A stretch of DNA of 64,000 bases from Ancylobacter radicis. Its GTDB lineage: Bacteria; Pseudomonadota; Alphaproteobacteria; Rhizobiales; Xanthobacteraceae. Shown piece by piece: positions 15,016 to 24,888 of this stretch. Location of the stretch: assembly GCF_018449475.1 (NCBI RefSeq), contig NZ_JAHCQH010000018.1, forward strand, positions 62,001 to 126,000. Reading direction: 5' to 3'. How positions within the stretch are numbered: position 1 is the stretch's first letter; each line of letters starts with the position of its first letter. The translations under genes were made by a program, and so were the position numbers. Under the pieces are notes generated by a model. It searched no databases, was not told the origin of the DNA, and worked only from the letters and a program-made list of their open reading frames with translations.

Positions 15016-16722
15016 ATGCCTGAGCGCGTCGCGCCGCTGCATGCCCCCGTCGCCTTGCTGACGCCTGAAGAGGTGGCTGGTATTGTCGGCGAGCTGAGCG
15101 GCGCCGCCTATCGCTGGACGCCGGGCACGGACCAGCTGGCCTGGTGCGGCACCGCTGCCGATGTGCTGGGCACCGAGCGCCTGCCGCACGTCCATTCCGG
15201 CCGGGATTATCAGGCGCTGGTCGCTCCGGGTTCCGGCACGCCCCGCGTCGAAGCGGCCCGCACCGCCCAGACGCCGGGCCTCAAACCCGGCACCCGCCTG
15301 TTCGAGACCACCTATTGCCTGACGGCGCCGGCCGATGCCGAGCTGAGCCGTCTGTGGCTGGAGGACCGGGGCATCTGCCATCTGGCGGAGGACGGGCGGC
15401 TGGAGAGCGTGGAGGGCATCGTCCGCCGGCTGTCGGTCGGGCGTCCCGTGCGCACCGCGGGCGTGTTCGGCGGGGTGGAGCCGCAATCCGAGCGGCAGCG
15501 CCTGTCACAGATGGTCGATGAGCGCCTCACCGCCGCCTACCGGGACGGCAGCGAGTTCGGCTTCCTGCTGGTCGGCATAGACCAGCTCGGGCGTTTGAAT
15601 GATTCCTACGGCTTCCAGATCGGCGACGAACTGGTCGACATCGTCTGGATGCGGCTTCGCGCCCAACTCCGCGAGGGCGAGGAGATCGCCCGCTTCTCCG
15701 GGGCGAAATTCGGCATTCTGCTGCCCCGTGTGGGGGGCGAATGGCTCGCCTCGGCCCAGCGCATCCTCGCCGGCGTCAACACCACGCCGCCGCGCACCAG
15801 CGCCGGGGGCGTGGCGATCAGCGTCTCGGCCGGCGGGCTGGTGGCGCCGCGCCATGGCCGTTCGGTGGCGGAGGTTTTTTCCCACGCGCAGGACATGCTT
15901 GTCGCCGCCCGCGCCGCCGGGCGCGGCAGCCTTCATATCTATTCGCCGGGGATCGACCGCGCGGCCGAGCGGCGGGCCAATCTGCGCTTCGCTGACGACA
16001 TCATCTCGGCGCTGGGCGAGGGGCGGGTGACGCTTGCCTTCCAGCCGATCGCGCGGACGGGCGGCCGCACCATCGCCTTCCATGAGGCGCTGGTGCGCAT
16101 TCAGGGCCGCAACGGGCGGGTCTATGACGGCTCCAGCATCATCCCGACGGCGGATCGCTTCGGCCTGACGCGGCTGCTGGATCAACGTTCGCTGGAACTG
16201 GCGCTGGCCACATTGCGGGCGGAGCCGGAACTTCATCTCTCGGTGAATGTCGCGCCGGGCTCGATCCATGACAGCGTCTGGCAGCACAGCCTTGAGACGG
16301 CGGCGGATGAGGGGCTGTGCCGGCGGCTCATCATCGAGCTTACCGAATCCGCCTCGATCTCCGACATCGACACGATGCGCGCCCGCGTTGTCTGGCTGCG
16401 CGGGCTGGGCTGCCGGGTGGCGATGGACGATTTCGGCGTCGGCTACACCTCGTTCCGCAGCCTGCGCCGGCTGGGCGTCGATCTGCTGAAGATCGACGGC
16501 AGCTTCATCTGCTCGATGATGCAATCGGAGGACGACCGCCATTTCGTGCAGGCGCTGCTGGAACTCGCCGGCAAGCTCGGCATCGAGACCGTGGCGGAAT
16601 GGGTTCTGGATGAGGAGGCCGCCCGCCTGCTTGGCGACTGGGGCTGCACCTATCTTCAGGGCGAACTGGTCGGGATGGCGACCGAGCGGCCGGCCGCGGG
16701 CGACATCGCCGCGGGTGCCTGA
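15016..16722 (+). CDS. GGDEF/EAL domain protein with degenerate GGDEF site
   Basis: 568 residues, apparently cytosolic. Residues ~1-165 form a PAS-like sensory region. A GGDEF domain follows, but its active-site loop reads FSGAKFG near 230-236 instead of GG(D/E)EF, so cyclase activity is unlikely. The C-terminal EAL domain keeps key residues: Glu357 in HEALVRI, Asn in SVNVAPGS, Glu in IIELTES, Asp471-Asp472 in MDDFGVGYTS, Lys492 in LLKIDGSF and Glu in ETVAEWV. It therefore may act as a c-di-GMP phosphodiesterase, with the GGDEF half possibly a GTP-binding regulator. Confidence 0.88.
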   Translation: MPERVAPLHAPVALLTPEEVAGIVGELSGAAYRWTPGTDQLAWCGTAADVLGTERLPHVHSGRDYQALVAPGSGTPRVEAARTAQTPGLKPGTRLFETTYCLTAPADAELSRLWLEDRGICHLAEDGRLESVEGIVRRLSVGRPVRTAGVFGGVEPQSERQRLSQMVDERLTAAYRDGSEFGFLLVGIDQLGRLNDSYGFQIGDELVDIVWMRLRAQLREGEEIARFSGAKFGILLPRVGGEWLASAQRILAGVNTTPPRTSAGGVAISVSAGGLVAPRHGRSVAEVFSHAQDMLVAARAAGRGSLHIYSPGIDRAAERRANLRFADDIISALGEGRVTLAFQPIARTGGRTIAFHEALVRIQGRNGRVYDGSSIIPTADRFGLTRLLDQRSLELALATLRAEPELHLSVNVAPGSIHDSVWQHSLETAADEGLCRRLIIELTESASISDIDTMRARVVWLRGLGCRVAMDDFGVGYTSFRSLRRLGVDLLKIDGSFICSMMQSEDDRHFVQALLELAGKLGIETVAEWVLDEEAARLLGDWGCTYLQGELVGMATERPAAGDIAAGA

Positions 16723-16773
16723 GGGCAGGGCGATCTGCTCGCGCCGCCCCCAGACAGGATGTCACGTCAGGAC

Positions 16774-17352
16774 TCAGTCCTTCTTGTCGCCAAGCTGGTC
16801 GAGGCGCTTCTGCATGTCGGCGACCTGACGCTTGAGTTCGTCGAAATCGTCGCTCTTTGGCGCGGCGGCCGGAGCGCCTCCGGCGGCGGGGGTCTCTTCA
16901 ACCCGGCCATTGGGCAGGAACATCTTGAAGGTGCGGTCGAAGATTTCCATGTTGCGCCGGACCTGATCCTCCATCACGCCGAATCCGCCCACGCCGAAGG
17001 TCTTGGAGAACTGCTCGCGCATGTTCACCTGTTCCTTTGTGAAGTTCTCGATCGACATGTCGAGGTATTTCGGTACCAGCATCTGCATGCTGTCGCCGTA
17101 GAACCGAATGATCTGCCGAAGGAAGTTGATGGGCAGAAGACTCTGGCCCTTGCCTTCCTGCTCGAAGATGATCTGGGTCAGGACAGAGTGTGTGATGTCT
17201 TCGGACGATTTCGCATCGTAGACAATGAAGTCCTCGCCGTTTTTAACCATCTGCGCGAGATCCTCGAGCGTCACGTAAGTGCTCGTTCCGGTGTTATACA
17301 GCCGGCGGTTCGCGTATTTCTTGATGGTGACGGGTTCGTTGGATTTTGCCAT
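16774..17352 (-). CDS. phaR: Polyhydroxyalkanoate synthesis repressor PhaR
   Basis: 192 residues from the ATG at 17352; the frame extends upstream to 17505 but MAKSNEPVTIKKYANRRLYN is the usual N-terminus. The PHB/PHA accumulation regulator DNA-binding domain (IKKYANRRLYNTGTSTYVTL) occupies about residues 9-70. A Pro/Ala linker and a short coiled coil (FDELKRQVADMQKRLDQL) end the protein. It represses phasin and PHA genes and binds PHA granules, releasing DNA when polymer is made. It is divergent from phaA-phaB. Confidence 0.95.
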   Translation of the reverse strand: MAKSNEPVTIKKYANRRLYNTGTSTYVTLEDLAQMVKNGEDFIVYDAKSSEDITHSVLTQIIFEQEGKGQSLLPINFLRQIIRFYGDSMQMLVPKYLDMSIENFTKEQVNMREQFSKTFGVGGFGVMEDQVRRNMEIFDRTFKMFLPNGRVEETPAAGGAPAAAPKSDDFDELKRQVADMQKRLDQLGDKKD

Positions 17353-17621
17353 TGTGATCCAGTCGCCTTGGTCGTTTCCCGTTGAAAACTCTAGGACGTT
17401 TCCAGCCCCCCGGCTACAGGATTGTGCGCCGCGCCATGGGGCGGATATGCCGGCCGTGCGGGGCGGGTAATATACCGACGCGGAATGCGGGCCTGCCATT
17501 GACATGGATCAGTTGCCCCGCCGACCATAGAGGCACAGTAACAGGGGGCAGCGGCGCGGCACCCGGTCGGGGACAGGCGCCGGAGCGACCCCGGAAACAC
17601 CCAAGCGGGAGGAATGTCTTC

Positions 17622-18800
<1,179 letters not shown>

Positions 18801-18825
18801 CGCCGCAGGCGCGTCGGCAACGGCC

Positions 18826-18850
18826 GGCAAGGCGGGCCTCCCGCCTTGCC
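18826..18850 (+). promoter_or_regulatory. Strong intercistronic hairpin between phaA and phaB
   Basis: GGCAAGGCGGG (18826-18836), loop CCT, CCCGCCTTGCC (18840-18850) forms a perfect 11-bp stem starting 25 bases after phaA. No T-run follows, so it is not a standard terminator; it may protect the phaA 3' end or reduce read-through into phaB. Confidence 0.55.
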
Positions 18851-18943
18851 CCAAGGTAAAAACAACGTACAAACCGTACGCAGAGGCCGGGTTCGGTCCG
18901 ATGCGCATGTTCCTTGGGGAAGGAACGCCAGAGGGGAAGGCAG

Positions 18944-19669
18944 ATGGGTCGAGTTGCGTTGGTCACCGGGGGTACCCGGGGAATCGGTGCGGCAGTCAGC
19001 AAGGCGCTGAAAGCCGCGGGTTATCAGGTTGCCGCCAGCTATGCCGGCAATGACGCGGCGGCGGCGGCCTTCACCGCCGAGACCGGCGTGCCGGCCTTCA
19101 AATGGGACGTGGCGGATTTCGAGGCCTGCAAGGCGGGCATCGCCGCCGTCGAGGCCGCGCTCGGCCCGGTCGAGATCCTCGTCAACAATGCCGGCATCAC
19201 CCGCGACGGCATGCTGCACAAGATGACCCCCGACCAGTGGCATGCCGTGATCGGCACCAACCTGACCTCGGTGTTCAACATGTGCCGCAACGTGATCGAG
19301 GGCATGCGCGAGCGCAATTTCGGGCGCATCGTCTCGATCTCCTCCATCAATGGCCAGAAGGGCCAGATGGGGCAGACCAATTATTCCGCCGCCAAGGCCG
19401 GCGAGATCGGCTTCACCAAGGCGCTGGCGCAGGAGAGCGCCCGCAAGGGCATCACCGTCAACGCCATCTGCCCGGGCTATATCGGCACCGAGATGGTGCG
19501 GGCGATCCCGCAGGATGTGCTCGACAAGCAGATCCTGCCGCAGGTTCCGCTCGGCCGGCTCGGCGAGCCCGAGGAAATCGCGCGCTGCGTGCTGTTCCTG
19601 GTGGCCGACGATGCCGGCTTCATCACCGGCGCCACGCTCTCCGCCAATGGCGGCCAGTACATGGTGTGA
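18944..19669 (+). CDS. phaB: Acetoacetyl-CoA reductase PhaB
   Basis: 241 residues from the ATG at 18944, with AGGGGAAGG immediately before it; an earlier in-frame start at 18914 is less likely. This NADPH-dependent short-chain dehydrogenase makes (R)-3-hydroxybutyryl-CoA for PHA synthase. The Rossmann motif VTGGTRGIG lies at 7-15, NNAGIT near 85, and the catalytic Ser-Tyr-Lys set is in SISSINGQKGQMGQTNYSAAK read in order. A 17-bp tandem duplication spans its stop codon. A terminator follows at 19713. Confidence 0.97.
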   Translation: MGRVALVTGGTRGIGAAVSKALKAAGYQVAASYAGNDAAAAAFTAETGVPAFKWDVADFEACKAGIAAVEAALGPVEILVNNAGITRDGMLHKMTPDQWHAVIGTNLTSVFNMCRNVIEGMRERNFGRIVSISSINGQKGQMGQTNYSAAKAGEIGFTKALAQESARKGITVNAICPGYIGTEMVRAIPQDVLDKQILPQVPLGRLGEPEEIARCVLFLVADDAGFITGATLSANGGQYMV

Positions 19670-19708
19670 GCACGCGCGTGGTGTGAGCACGCTCTTGGCG
19701 TGAGCGCC
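19662..19708 (+). repeat. 17-bp tandem duplication spanning the phaB stop codon
   Basis: TGGTGTGAGCACGCGCG (19662-19678) is followed at once by TGGTGTGAGCACGCTCT (19679-19695) and a weaker third unit TGGCGTGAGCGCC (19696-19708). The first unit contains the phaB stop TGA (19667-19669), so the gene's end has been duplicated into the 3' untranslated region. Confidence 0.75.
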
Positions 19709-19712
19709 CTTT

Positions 19713-19731
19713 GCGGGACGCCCGCCTTTTT
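19713..19731 (+). terminator. Intrinsic terminator after phaB
   Basis: GCGGG, ACG loop, CCCGC followed by CTTTTT: a short 5-bp stem with T-run, 44 bases after the phaB stop. Short but well placed. Confidence 0.6.
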
Positions 19732-19810
19732 GATGTGGGACGACCGGGCTGCGGCCCCTTGGCGCGCGGCGCGGCGGCGGTCATAAGGAGCCTCCCGCCG
19801 AGGTGTCCTG

Positions 19811-20674
19811 ATGTCCCGCACCACCGCTACCCTGATCGGTTGCACCGCCATCCTGCTCTGGGCGAGCCTTGCGCTCGCCACGTCCTCCACCGGGGCGGTG
19901 CCGCCCTTCCTGCTCACCGCGCTCACCTTCGCCATTGGCGGCGGTGTTGGCCTGGCGGTGACTCTGGCGCGCGGCGTCGGGCTCGGCGTGTTCCGCCAGC
20001 CCTGGCCGGTCTGGCTGCATGGCGTCGGCGGGCTGTTCGGCTACCATTTCTTCTATTTCTCGGCGCTGAAGCTCGCCCCGCCGGCGGAGGCCGGGCTCAT
20101 CGCCTATCTCTGGCCGCTGCTCATCGTGCTGCTCTCGGCCTTCCTGCCGGGCGAAAAGCTGCGCGCCGCCCATGTGGTGGGCGCGCTGATGGGCCTGGCC
20201 GGTACGGTGGTGCTGCTCGGGGCCAAGGCCGGGGGCTTCGGTTTCGCGGCGGAATATGTGCCGGGCTATCTCGCGGCGGGTGTCTGCGCGGTGGTGTGGG
20301 CGGTCTATTCGGTCGCCTCGCGGCGTTTCGAGACCGTCCCGACCGATGTGGTGGCCGGCTTCTGCCTGGCCACGGCGGCGCTGTCGGCGATCTGCCACGC
20401 CCTGTTCGAGCCGTCGATCTGGCCGGTGGGCAATGAGTGGCTCGCGGTGGTGGCGCTGGGCATCGGCCCGGTCGGCATCGCCTTCTACACCTGGGACATC
20501 GGCATGAAGCGCGGCGACATCCGCCTGCTCGGCGTCGCCTCCTATGCCGCGCCGGTGCTCTCGACGCTGCTGCTGGTGGCGGCGGGATTCGCCGCGCCGA
20601 GCGGGTCGCTGGCGGCGGCCTGCGCGCTGATCGTCGGTGGCGCGGTGGTGGCGACGCTGTTCGCGCGCCGCTGA
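19811..20674 (+). CDS. DMT superfamily (EamA) transporter
   Basis: 287 residues with about ten hydrophobic helices in two EamA-like halves, typical of drug/metabolite transporters. The start TLIGCTAILLWASLALAT and segments such as PAEAGLIAYLWPLLIVLLSAF and GDIRLLGVASYAAPVLSTLLLVAAG recall the YddG aromatic amino-acid exporter branch, but substrate is uncertain. GGAG lies about 20 bases before the ATG and a closer weak GAGG at 19800 fits better. It converges with the cupin gene; the stop codons are two bases apart. Confidence 0.82.
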   Translation: MSRTTATLIGCTAILLWASLALATSSTGAVPPFLLTALTFAIGGGVGLAVTLARGVGLGVFRQPWPVWLHGVGGLFGYHFFYFSALKLAPPAEAGLIAYLWPLLIVLLSAFLPGEKLRAAHVVGALMGLAGTVVLLGAKAGGFGFAAEYVPGYLAAGVCAVVWAVYSVASRRFETVPTDVVAGFCLATAALSAICHALFEPSIWPVGNEWLAVVALGIGPVGIAFYTWDIGMKRGDIRLLGVASYAAPVLSTLLLVAAGFAAPSGSLAAACALIVGGAVVATLFARR

Positions 20675-20676
20675 AT

Positions 20677-21114
20677 TCAGCCCGGCGACCAGCCGGGGGC
20701 GGCAAGCTCGAAGCCGGCGAATTCAAATCCCGGCGCGACCGTGCAGCCGACCAGCGTCCAGGCGCCGAGGCTGCGTGCCGCCTGCCAGGCGCCATGCGGC
20801 ACGAGGCGCTGGGGTTCCTCGCCGTTGAGCAGGTCTGGCCCGAGCCGGAGCGTCTCGACCGGACCGGCATCATCCGGCGCGATCTGCAATTCCAGCGGCG
20901 ACCCGGCATGCCAGTGCCAGATCTCGACCGCGTCGACCCGGTGCCAGTGCGAGCGTTCGCCGGCGGCCAGCAGGAAATAGATGGCGGTGGAGACGGCGCG
21001 CCCCTGTTCGGTGCGGCGTGCATCGCGGAAGGTCTCGCGGAAATACCCGCCCTCCGGGTGGGGCTGAAGCCCGAGGCGGGTGATGATCTCCTGCGCCGTC
21101 AGCCCGTTTTTCAT
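20677..21114 (-). CDS. Cupin protein of the DUF985 (PF06172) family
   Basis: 145 residues from the ATG at 21114. The opening TAQEIITRLGLQPHPEGGYFRETF is diagnostic for the DUF985 cupins, and the metal-binding histidines are in RSHWHRVDAVEIWHWHAG near 63-80. Biochemical role is unknown for the family. It starts seven bases after the gloB stop, so the two genes are co-transcribed on the minus strand. This places it near glutathione-dependent detoxification, but a shared function is inference. Confidence 0.85.
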   Translation of the reverse strand: MKNGLTAQEIITRLGLQPHPEGGYFRETFRDARRTEQGRAVSTAIYFLLAAGERSHWHRVDAVEIWHWHAGSPLELQIAPDDAGPVETLRLGPDLLNGEEPQRLVPHGAWQAARSLGAWTLVGCTVAPGFEFAGFELAAPGWSPG

Positions 21115-21121
21115 CGCCCGC

Positions 21122-21895
21122 TCAACCCTTGAAACGGCTCTTGAGGCTGCGCAGCTCGGTGAACACCGTGGCGGGGTCCGACTCCGAGAGGCCGAGGCGG
21201 GTGGCAAGCTCGGGATCGTCCGCCCGCAGGAAGGGGTTGGTCGCCTTCTCCTCGCCGATGGTGGTCGGCACGGTCGGCGTGCCGGCCGCGGTGAGGGCCT
21301 CGACCTCGGCGGCCTTGGCCTTCAGCGCCTCATTGTCCGGGTCGACGCTTAGCGCGAAGCGGGCATTGGAGAGGGTGTATTCGTGGCCGCAATAGACGGC
21401 GATGTCGTCGGGCAGGGCGCGCAGCCGCAGCAGCGATTCCCACAAGACCGGCGGGTCGCACTCGAAGGGGCGCCCGCAGCCCATGACGAACAGCGTGTCG
21501 CCGGCAAACAGCAGCCGCTCATCCTCGAACAGGAAAACGATATGGCCCTTGGTGTGGCCCGGCGTTTCCAGCACGCGGCCGACCAGGCTGCCGACGGCCA
21601 CAGGGTCGCCATCCACCACCGTCACGTCGATGCCGGGAATGGTGTCGCGCTCGGCGCGCGGGCCAACCACGGTGGCGCCGTAACGCTCCTTGAGCACCAG
21701 CACGCCGGCAATGTGGTCGGTGTGATGATGGGTGACGAGGATATGGGTCAGCGTCCAGTTCTCCCGCTCAAGAGCGGCGAGAATGGGAGCGACTTCCGGG
21801 GCGTCGATGAGGGCCGTCGTCTCCGTCGTCGGATCGTGCAGCAGGACCGCGTAATTGTCCGAGAGGCAGGGGATGAGACGCAGTTCAACCGACAT
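21122..21895 (-). CDS. gloB: Hydroxyacylglutathione hydrolase (glyoxalase II)
   Basis: 257 residues, normal for glyoxalase II. It hydrolyses S-D-lactoylglutathione to D-lactate and glutathione. The metallo-beta-lactamase motif THHHTDHIAG lies near 55-64, with further ligands in TPGHTKGHI, FAGDTLF and YCGHEYT. The C-terminal domain after residue 170 carries the glutathione-binding segment. It is the first gene of a two-gene unit with the cupin gene. A VOC protein at 6.8 kb could be the partner glyoxalase I. Confidence 0.94.
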   Translation of the reverse strand: MSVELRLIPCLSDNYAVLLHDPTTETTALIDAPEVAPILAALERENWTLTHILVTHHHTDHIAGVLVLKERYGATVVGPRAERDTIPGIDVTVVDGDPVAVGSLVGRVLETPGHTKGHIVFLFEDERLLFAGDTLFVMGCGRPFECDPPVLWESLLRLRALPDDIAVYCGHEYTLSNARFALSVDPDNEALKAKAAEVEALTAAGTPTVPTTIGEEKATNPFLRADDPELATRLGLSESDPATVFTELRSLKSRFKG

Positions 21896-21929
21896 GTCGC
21901 TCCTCGGGGCTCGTCGTCGGAAAGGGGGA

Positions 21930-21951
21930 GCGACCGCCCTTGAGCGGTCGC
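21930..21951 (-). terminator. Possible terminator hairpin after the IalB-type gene
   Basis: GCGACCGC, loop CCTTGA, GCGGTCGC (8-bp stem). Read on the minus strand it lies 62 bases after the IalB-type stop and is followed by TCCCCCTTT, a weak T tract, so terminator activity is uncertain. Confidence 0.4.
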
Positions 21952-22012
21952 GCCTTGTCCAGTCTAGCCGACCCGCCCCGCGCGAGTCAGCGCCGTAAAC
22001 ACCGTCCGCCGC

Positions 22013-22531
22013 TCAGCGGCATTCCTGCGCGGCGCGGTCGACTGCGGCCGAGATACCGTTCAGAGAATAGGTGTCGGTGGTGACATTTCCGCGTCCCGAG
22101 GTGCTCTTGACCTTCACGTCGCGGCCCTTGCGCAGGGCGTCGACCAGTCGGGTCTCCTCGGCCACGTTGCGCACCCAGGCGCCATTGCCACGGGTGTACA
22201 GGTCGAACTGGGTCGGCCCGATGGTGAGGGTGGCGTCGACGCCTTCCTTGAGCGGGAAGCCCATCACCACGCTGACCTCGCCCTTCACATTCTCGGCCGT
22301 GCGGGTCGAGATGAAGAAATAGGCGGGATCACGGGCGAGCCCGGCCGGCTCGCGGGTCTTGGGCTGGGACAGGGCGTAGCAGATCTTCCCGTTGCCGCTG
22401 GTGTCGAGATACACGCCCCAGTCGCCGAACTGACCGACAAGTTTCGGTGCACCCTGGGCGCTTGCGCCGGACACTCCGATGAAAGCCAGTGCCAAGCCGG
22501 CGAGAGCTGCGCGCACGATGCGTCCTGCCAT
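22013..22531 (-). CDS. Invasion-associated locus B (IalB) family protein
   Basis: 172 residues from the ATG at 22531; the frame runs upstream to 22660 but MAGRIVRAALAGLALAFIG is a clean signal peptide ending ASA-QG. The mature domain shows FGDWGVYLDTSGNGKICYAL with the first Cys and ends YSLNGISAAVDRAAQECR with the second, matching PF06776 and implying a disulfide. The name comes from Bartonella; most homologues in free-living bacteria are periplasmic proteins of unknown role. It is a single-gene unit. Confidence 0.88.
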   Translation of the reverse strand: MAGRIVRAALAGLALAFIGVSGASAQGAPKLVGQFGDWGVYLDTSGNGKICYALSQPKTREPAGLARDPAYFFISTRTAENVKGEVSVVMGFPLKEGVDATLTIGPTQFDLYTRGNGAWVRNVAEETRLVDALRKGRDVKVKSTSGRGNVTTDTYSLNGISAAVDRAAQECR

Positions 22532-22772
22532 GGTCTCCGTCCTCCGTTCTTTCACCGCAATGCGGATCACGCGATTCTCCGTTGAAGCCGCCACAGGGAT
22601 AAACAGACCGTCCGGCCCTGTGAACCCTTGCTCCGGGAATGCGACGGCATTCGCGATCAAATGCTGCGAGATCGGCGGCTAATTGAAGGCATGGTGAAGG
22701 AAAGCTTACCGCAATCCACCACCGACATACCGTCTGCGTGAGGCGACAGGATCTTAGGCCGCGGCAAGGGAA

Positions 22773-23201
22773 TCAGCGCCCCGCCAGCCGGTCGAGCGCG
22801 GCCCGCGCGGCGTCGCGATGGGCCGGGCTGATGTGGCCCGCCAGCAGGTTGAGGGCGGTGGCGATCACGGCGGCATCATCGGTGAAGCCGAGCGCGGGGA
22901 GAATGTCCGGCAGCGCGTCGGAGGGCAGCAGGAAATAGGCGAGGGCGCCGAACAGCAGGGCGCGCACCCGCGTCGGGGTGCGCCGGTCGAGCGCGCAATA
23001 ATAGGCGGCGGTGGCCTCCTCGGCGAAGGGCACCCGCGTGACCACGCCGGCCAGCTTGCGGAAGAAGCCGGCGCGCACGCGGGCCTCTTCCTCGGGCGAG
23101 GCGGCATCAATTCCGAGGTCGTCCATCCCGACATCGTCCATCCCGAGATCGTCGGAACCGGTCGTGTCAAAATCAGAGGTCTTGTCGGCTCGTGCGGCCA
23201 T
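22773..23201 (-). CDS. YkvA family (DUF1232) protein
   Basis: 142 residues from MAARADKT; an alternative start at 23219 adds six residues. The C-terminal DUF1232 domain is marked by LFGALAYFLLPSDALPDILPALGFTDDAAVI, with one or two hydrophobic helices. The N-terminus contains an acidic repeat DDLGMDDVGMDDLGID encoded by imperfect 15-bp tandem DNA repeats near 23115-23150. Function is unknown. It follows thpR by about 60 bases on the same strand and may share its transcript. Confidence 0.8.
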   Translation of the reverse strand: MAARADKTSDFDTTGSDDLGMDDVGMDDLGIDAASPEEEARVRAGFFRKLAGVVTRVPFAEEATAAYYCALDRRTPTRVRALLFGALAYFLLPSDALPDILPALGFTDDAAVIATALNLLAGHISPAHRDAARAALDRLAGR

Positions 23202-23264
23202 CGGCGGCGTCTCCCTCATCTTTCGAGATGGTTGCGCCGATGCCCCCGCGCAAGGATGCGCCGC

Positions 23265-23798
23265 TCACATCAGCGGGTAGGCGGCCTCCAGCCGGTACGG
23301 TCCGCCGCCCACCGAATCGCGGGAGGAATAGAGCACGAAGCGCGAGACCTCGAAGGTGGGGCTGCGGAAATAGCCGCGCAAGGCGAGATATTCCGCCACC
23401 TGCCGGGGGGCTACATCTCGCAGCCGGGCGAGCGTGACATGCGGTTTGAAATTACGTCCCTCGGGCGGCAGGCCGATGCGCTTCATCGCCCGCTCGTGCT
23501 CGGCCTGAAGATCGGTGAGCGCGTCATTGCCCTTCACGCCGACAAAGATCGAGTGCGGCTTGTGATTGCCGAACTGGTCTACGCCGGTGAGCGTCAGATC
23601 GAAGCCGAAGCGGTCGATCTCGTCGAGCGCGGCCGCCGCGTCGCGGGCCACCGCATGATCGACATCGCCGATGAAGCGCAGCGTCACATGGTAGAAGTCC
23701 GGGCTGATCCAGCGGGCGCCGGGGAGCCCGCCGCGCAGCATCGACAGCGTTTCGGCGATGTCGGACGGGATTTCGAGGGCGGTGAAAAGCCGCGGCAT
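23265..23798 (-). CDS. thpR: RNA 2',3'-cyclic phosphodiesterase ThpR
   Basis: 177 residues from the ATG at 23798. The much longer open frame (to 24851) is antisense to the MOSC gene and is not coding. This 2H-superfamily enzyme opens RNA 2',3'-cyclic phosphates. Both HxT motifs are present: YHVTLRFIGD near 36-45 and FKPHVTLARL near 120-129. The start MPRLFTALEIP matches the family. GGAGG is immediately upstream. Physiological substrate is uncertain; it was originally described as 2'-5' RNA ligase. Confidence 0.93.
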   Translation of the reverse strand: MPRLFTALEIPSDIAETLSMLRGGLPGARWISPDFYHVTLRFIGDVDHAVARDAAAALDEIDRFGFDLTLTGVDQFGNHKPHSIFVGVKGNDALTDLQAEHERAMKRIGLPPEGRNFKPHVTLARLRDVAPRQVAEYLALRGYFRSPTFEVSRFVLYSSRDSVGGGPYRLEAAYPLM

Positions 23799-23984
23799 TG
23801 GCCCCCTCCTGTGTTTTCCTGCAAGGAAAGCGAGTCGATTTGACACGGATTCGCCAGCAGAGGAAAAGCGGAAAATGCGACAGGGCGAAAACACCCGCTC
23901 GCCGGCCGCCGCGCGTGGCCTCTGATCCGGTCTTTCCGGCGGTTGAAGCTGACGATCCGGCTTCGAGCCTATAAGGTGTGGGCG

Positions 23985-24818
23985 ATGAACGAATCGACCG
24001 AAGATGCGGGCTTTCCCGCCGATGAGACGCCCGCCCTCGCGGCGCCGATCACCTTTGCCAACATCGCCGCGATCTATCGCTACCCGGTGAAGGGCCTCAC
24101 GCCCGAAAAGCTCGAGGTGGTGGAGCTTGAAGAGGGGCGCTATTTCCCCGGCGACCGGCTGTTCGCGATCGAGAACGGCCCGTCCGGCTTTATCCCCGAG
24201 GCGCCGTCCTTCCAGCCCAAGATCAAGTTCCTCATGCTCATGCGCAATGAGCGTCTCGCCGCGCTCGATGCGCGCTTTGAGGATGCGACCAGCGAACTGG
24301 TGATCCGGCATGAGGGCACGGAGGCCGTGCGCGGCGATCTGCGCACCGCCGAGGGCCGCGCCGCCATAGAGGGGTTCTTCCAGCGTTATTCGCGCTACGA
24401 GCTGCGCGGCGCGCCCAAGGTGCTGGCCGCCCCGGAGGGCTTCCGTTTCGTCGACACGACGGAGGGGTTCGTCTCGCTGATCAATCTGGCGAGCTGCCGG
24501 GCGCTGGGCGAGATCATCGGCCAGGAGGTCGATCCGCTGCGCTTCCGCGGCAATCTCTATCTCGACGGTCTTGAGCCGTGGGAGGAGTTCGATCTGGTCG
24601 GCCAGACCATCGATGTCGGCAACCATGTGCGGCTGAAGATCACGCAGCGCATCTTCCGCTGTGCCGCGACCAATGTGGATCCCGTCACCGCCAAGCGCGA
24701 CATGGACGTGCCGGGCACGCTCATGCGCCATCTCGGCCATACCGATTGCGGCATCTTCGCCGAAGTGGTGCGGGGCGGATTGCTGACCGAAGGCGATTCG
24801 CTGCGCATCACGCTGTGA
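23985..24818 (+). CDS. MOSC domain-containing protein
   Basis: 277 residues from the ATG at 23985. The N-terminal MOSC beta-barrel begins IAAIYRYPVKGLTPEKLEVVEL near 24-45, and the MOSC core carries the conserved cysteine in IFRCAATNVDP near 222-232, the presumed sulfur or molybdenum-ligand site. Relatives include YcbX and the mitochondrial amidoxime-reducing component, which reduce N-hydroxylated compounds; here no ferredoxin domain is fused. A bidirectional terminator follows. Confidence 0.88.
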   Translation: MNESTEDAGFPADETPALAAPITFANIAAIYRYPVKGLTPEKLEVVELEEGRYFPGDRLFAIENGPSGFIPEAPSFQPKIKFLMLMRNERLAALDARFEDATSELVIRHEGTEAVRGDLRTAEGRAAIEGFFQRYSRYELRGAPKVLAAPEGFRFVDTTEGFVSLINLASCRALGEIIGQEVDPLRFRGNLYLDGLEPWEEFDLVGQTIDVGNHVRLKITQRIFRCAATNVDPVTAKRDMDVPGTLMRHLGHTDCGIFAEVVRGGLLTEGDSLRITL

Positions 24819-24888
24819 TCCGGCACGCGGGCGCCGGGCCAGCCTCGGCATCCGGCCGCGCCCGTCCCTGACGCTCTCCCAGAATCAG

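Noticed and set aside
17353-17621. PhaR operator in the phaR-phaA intergenic region
   Set aside because: I looked for CTGC-N-GCAG-type sites and found no convincing match.
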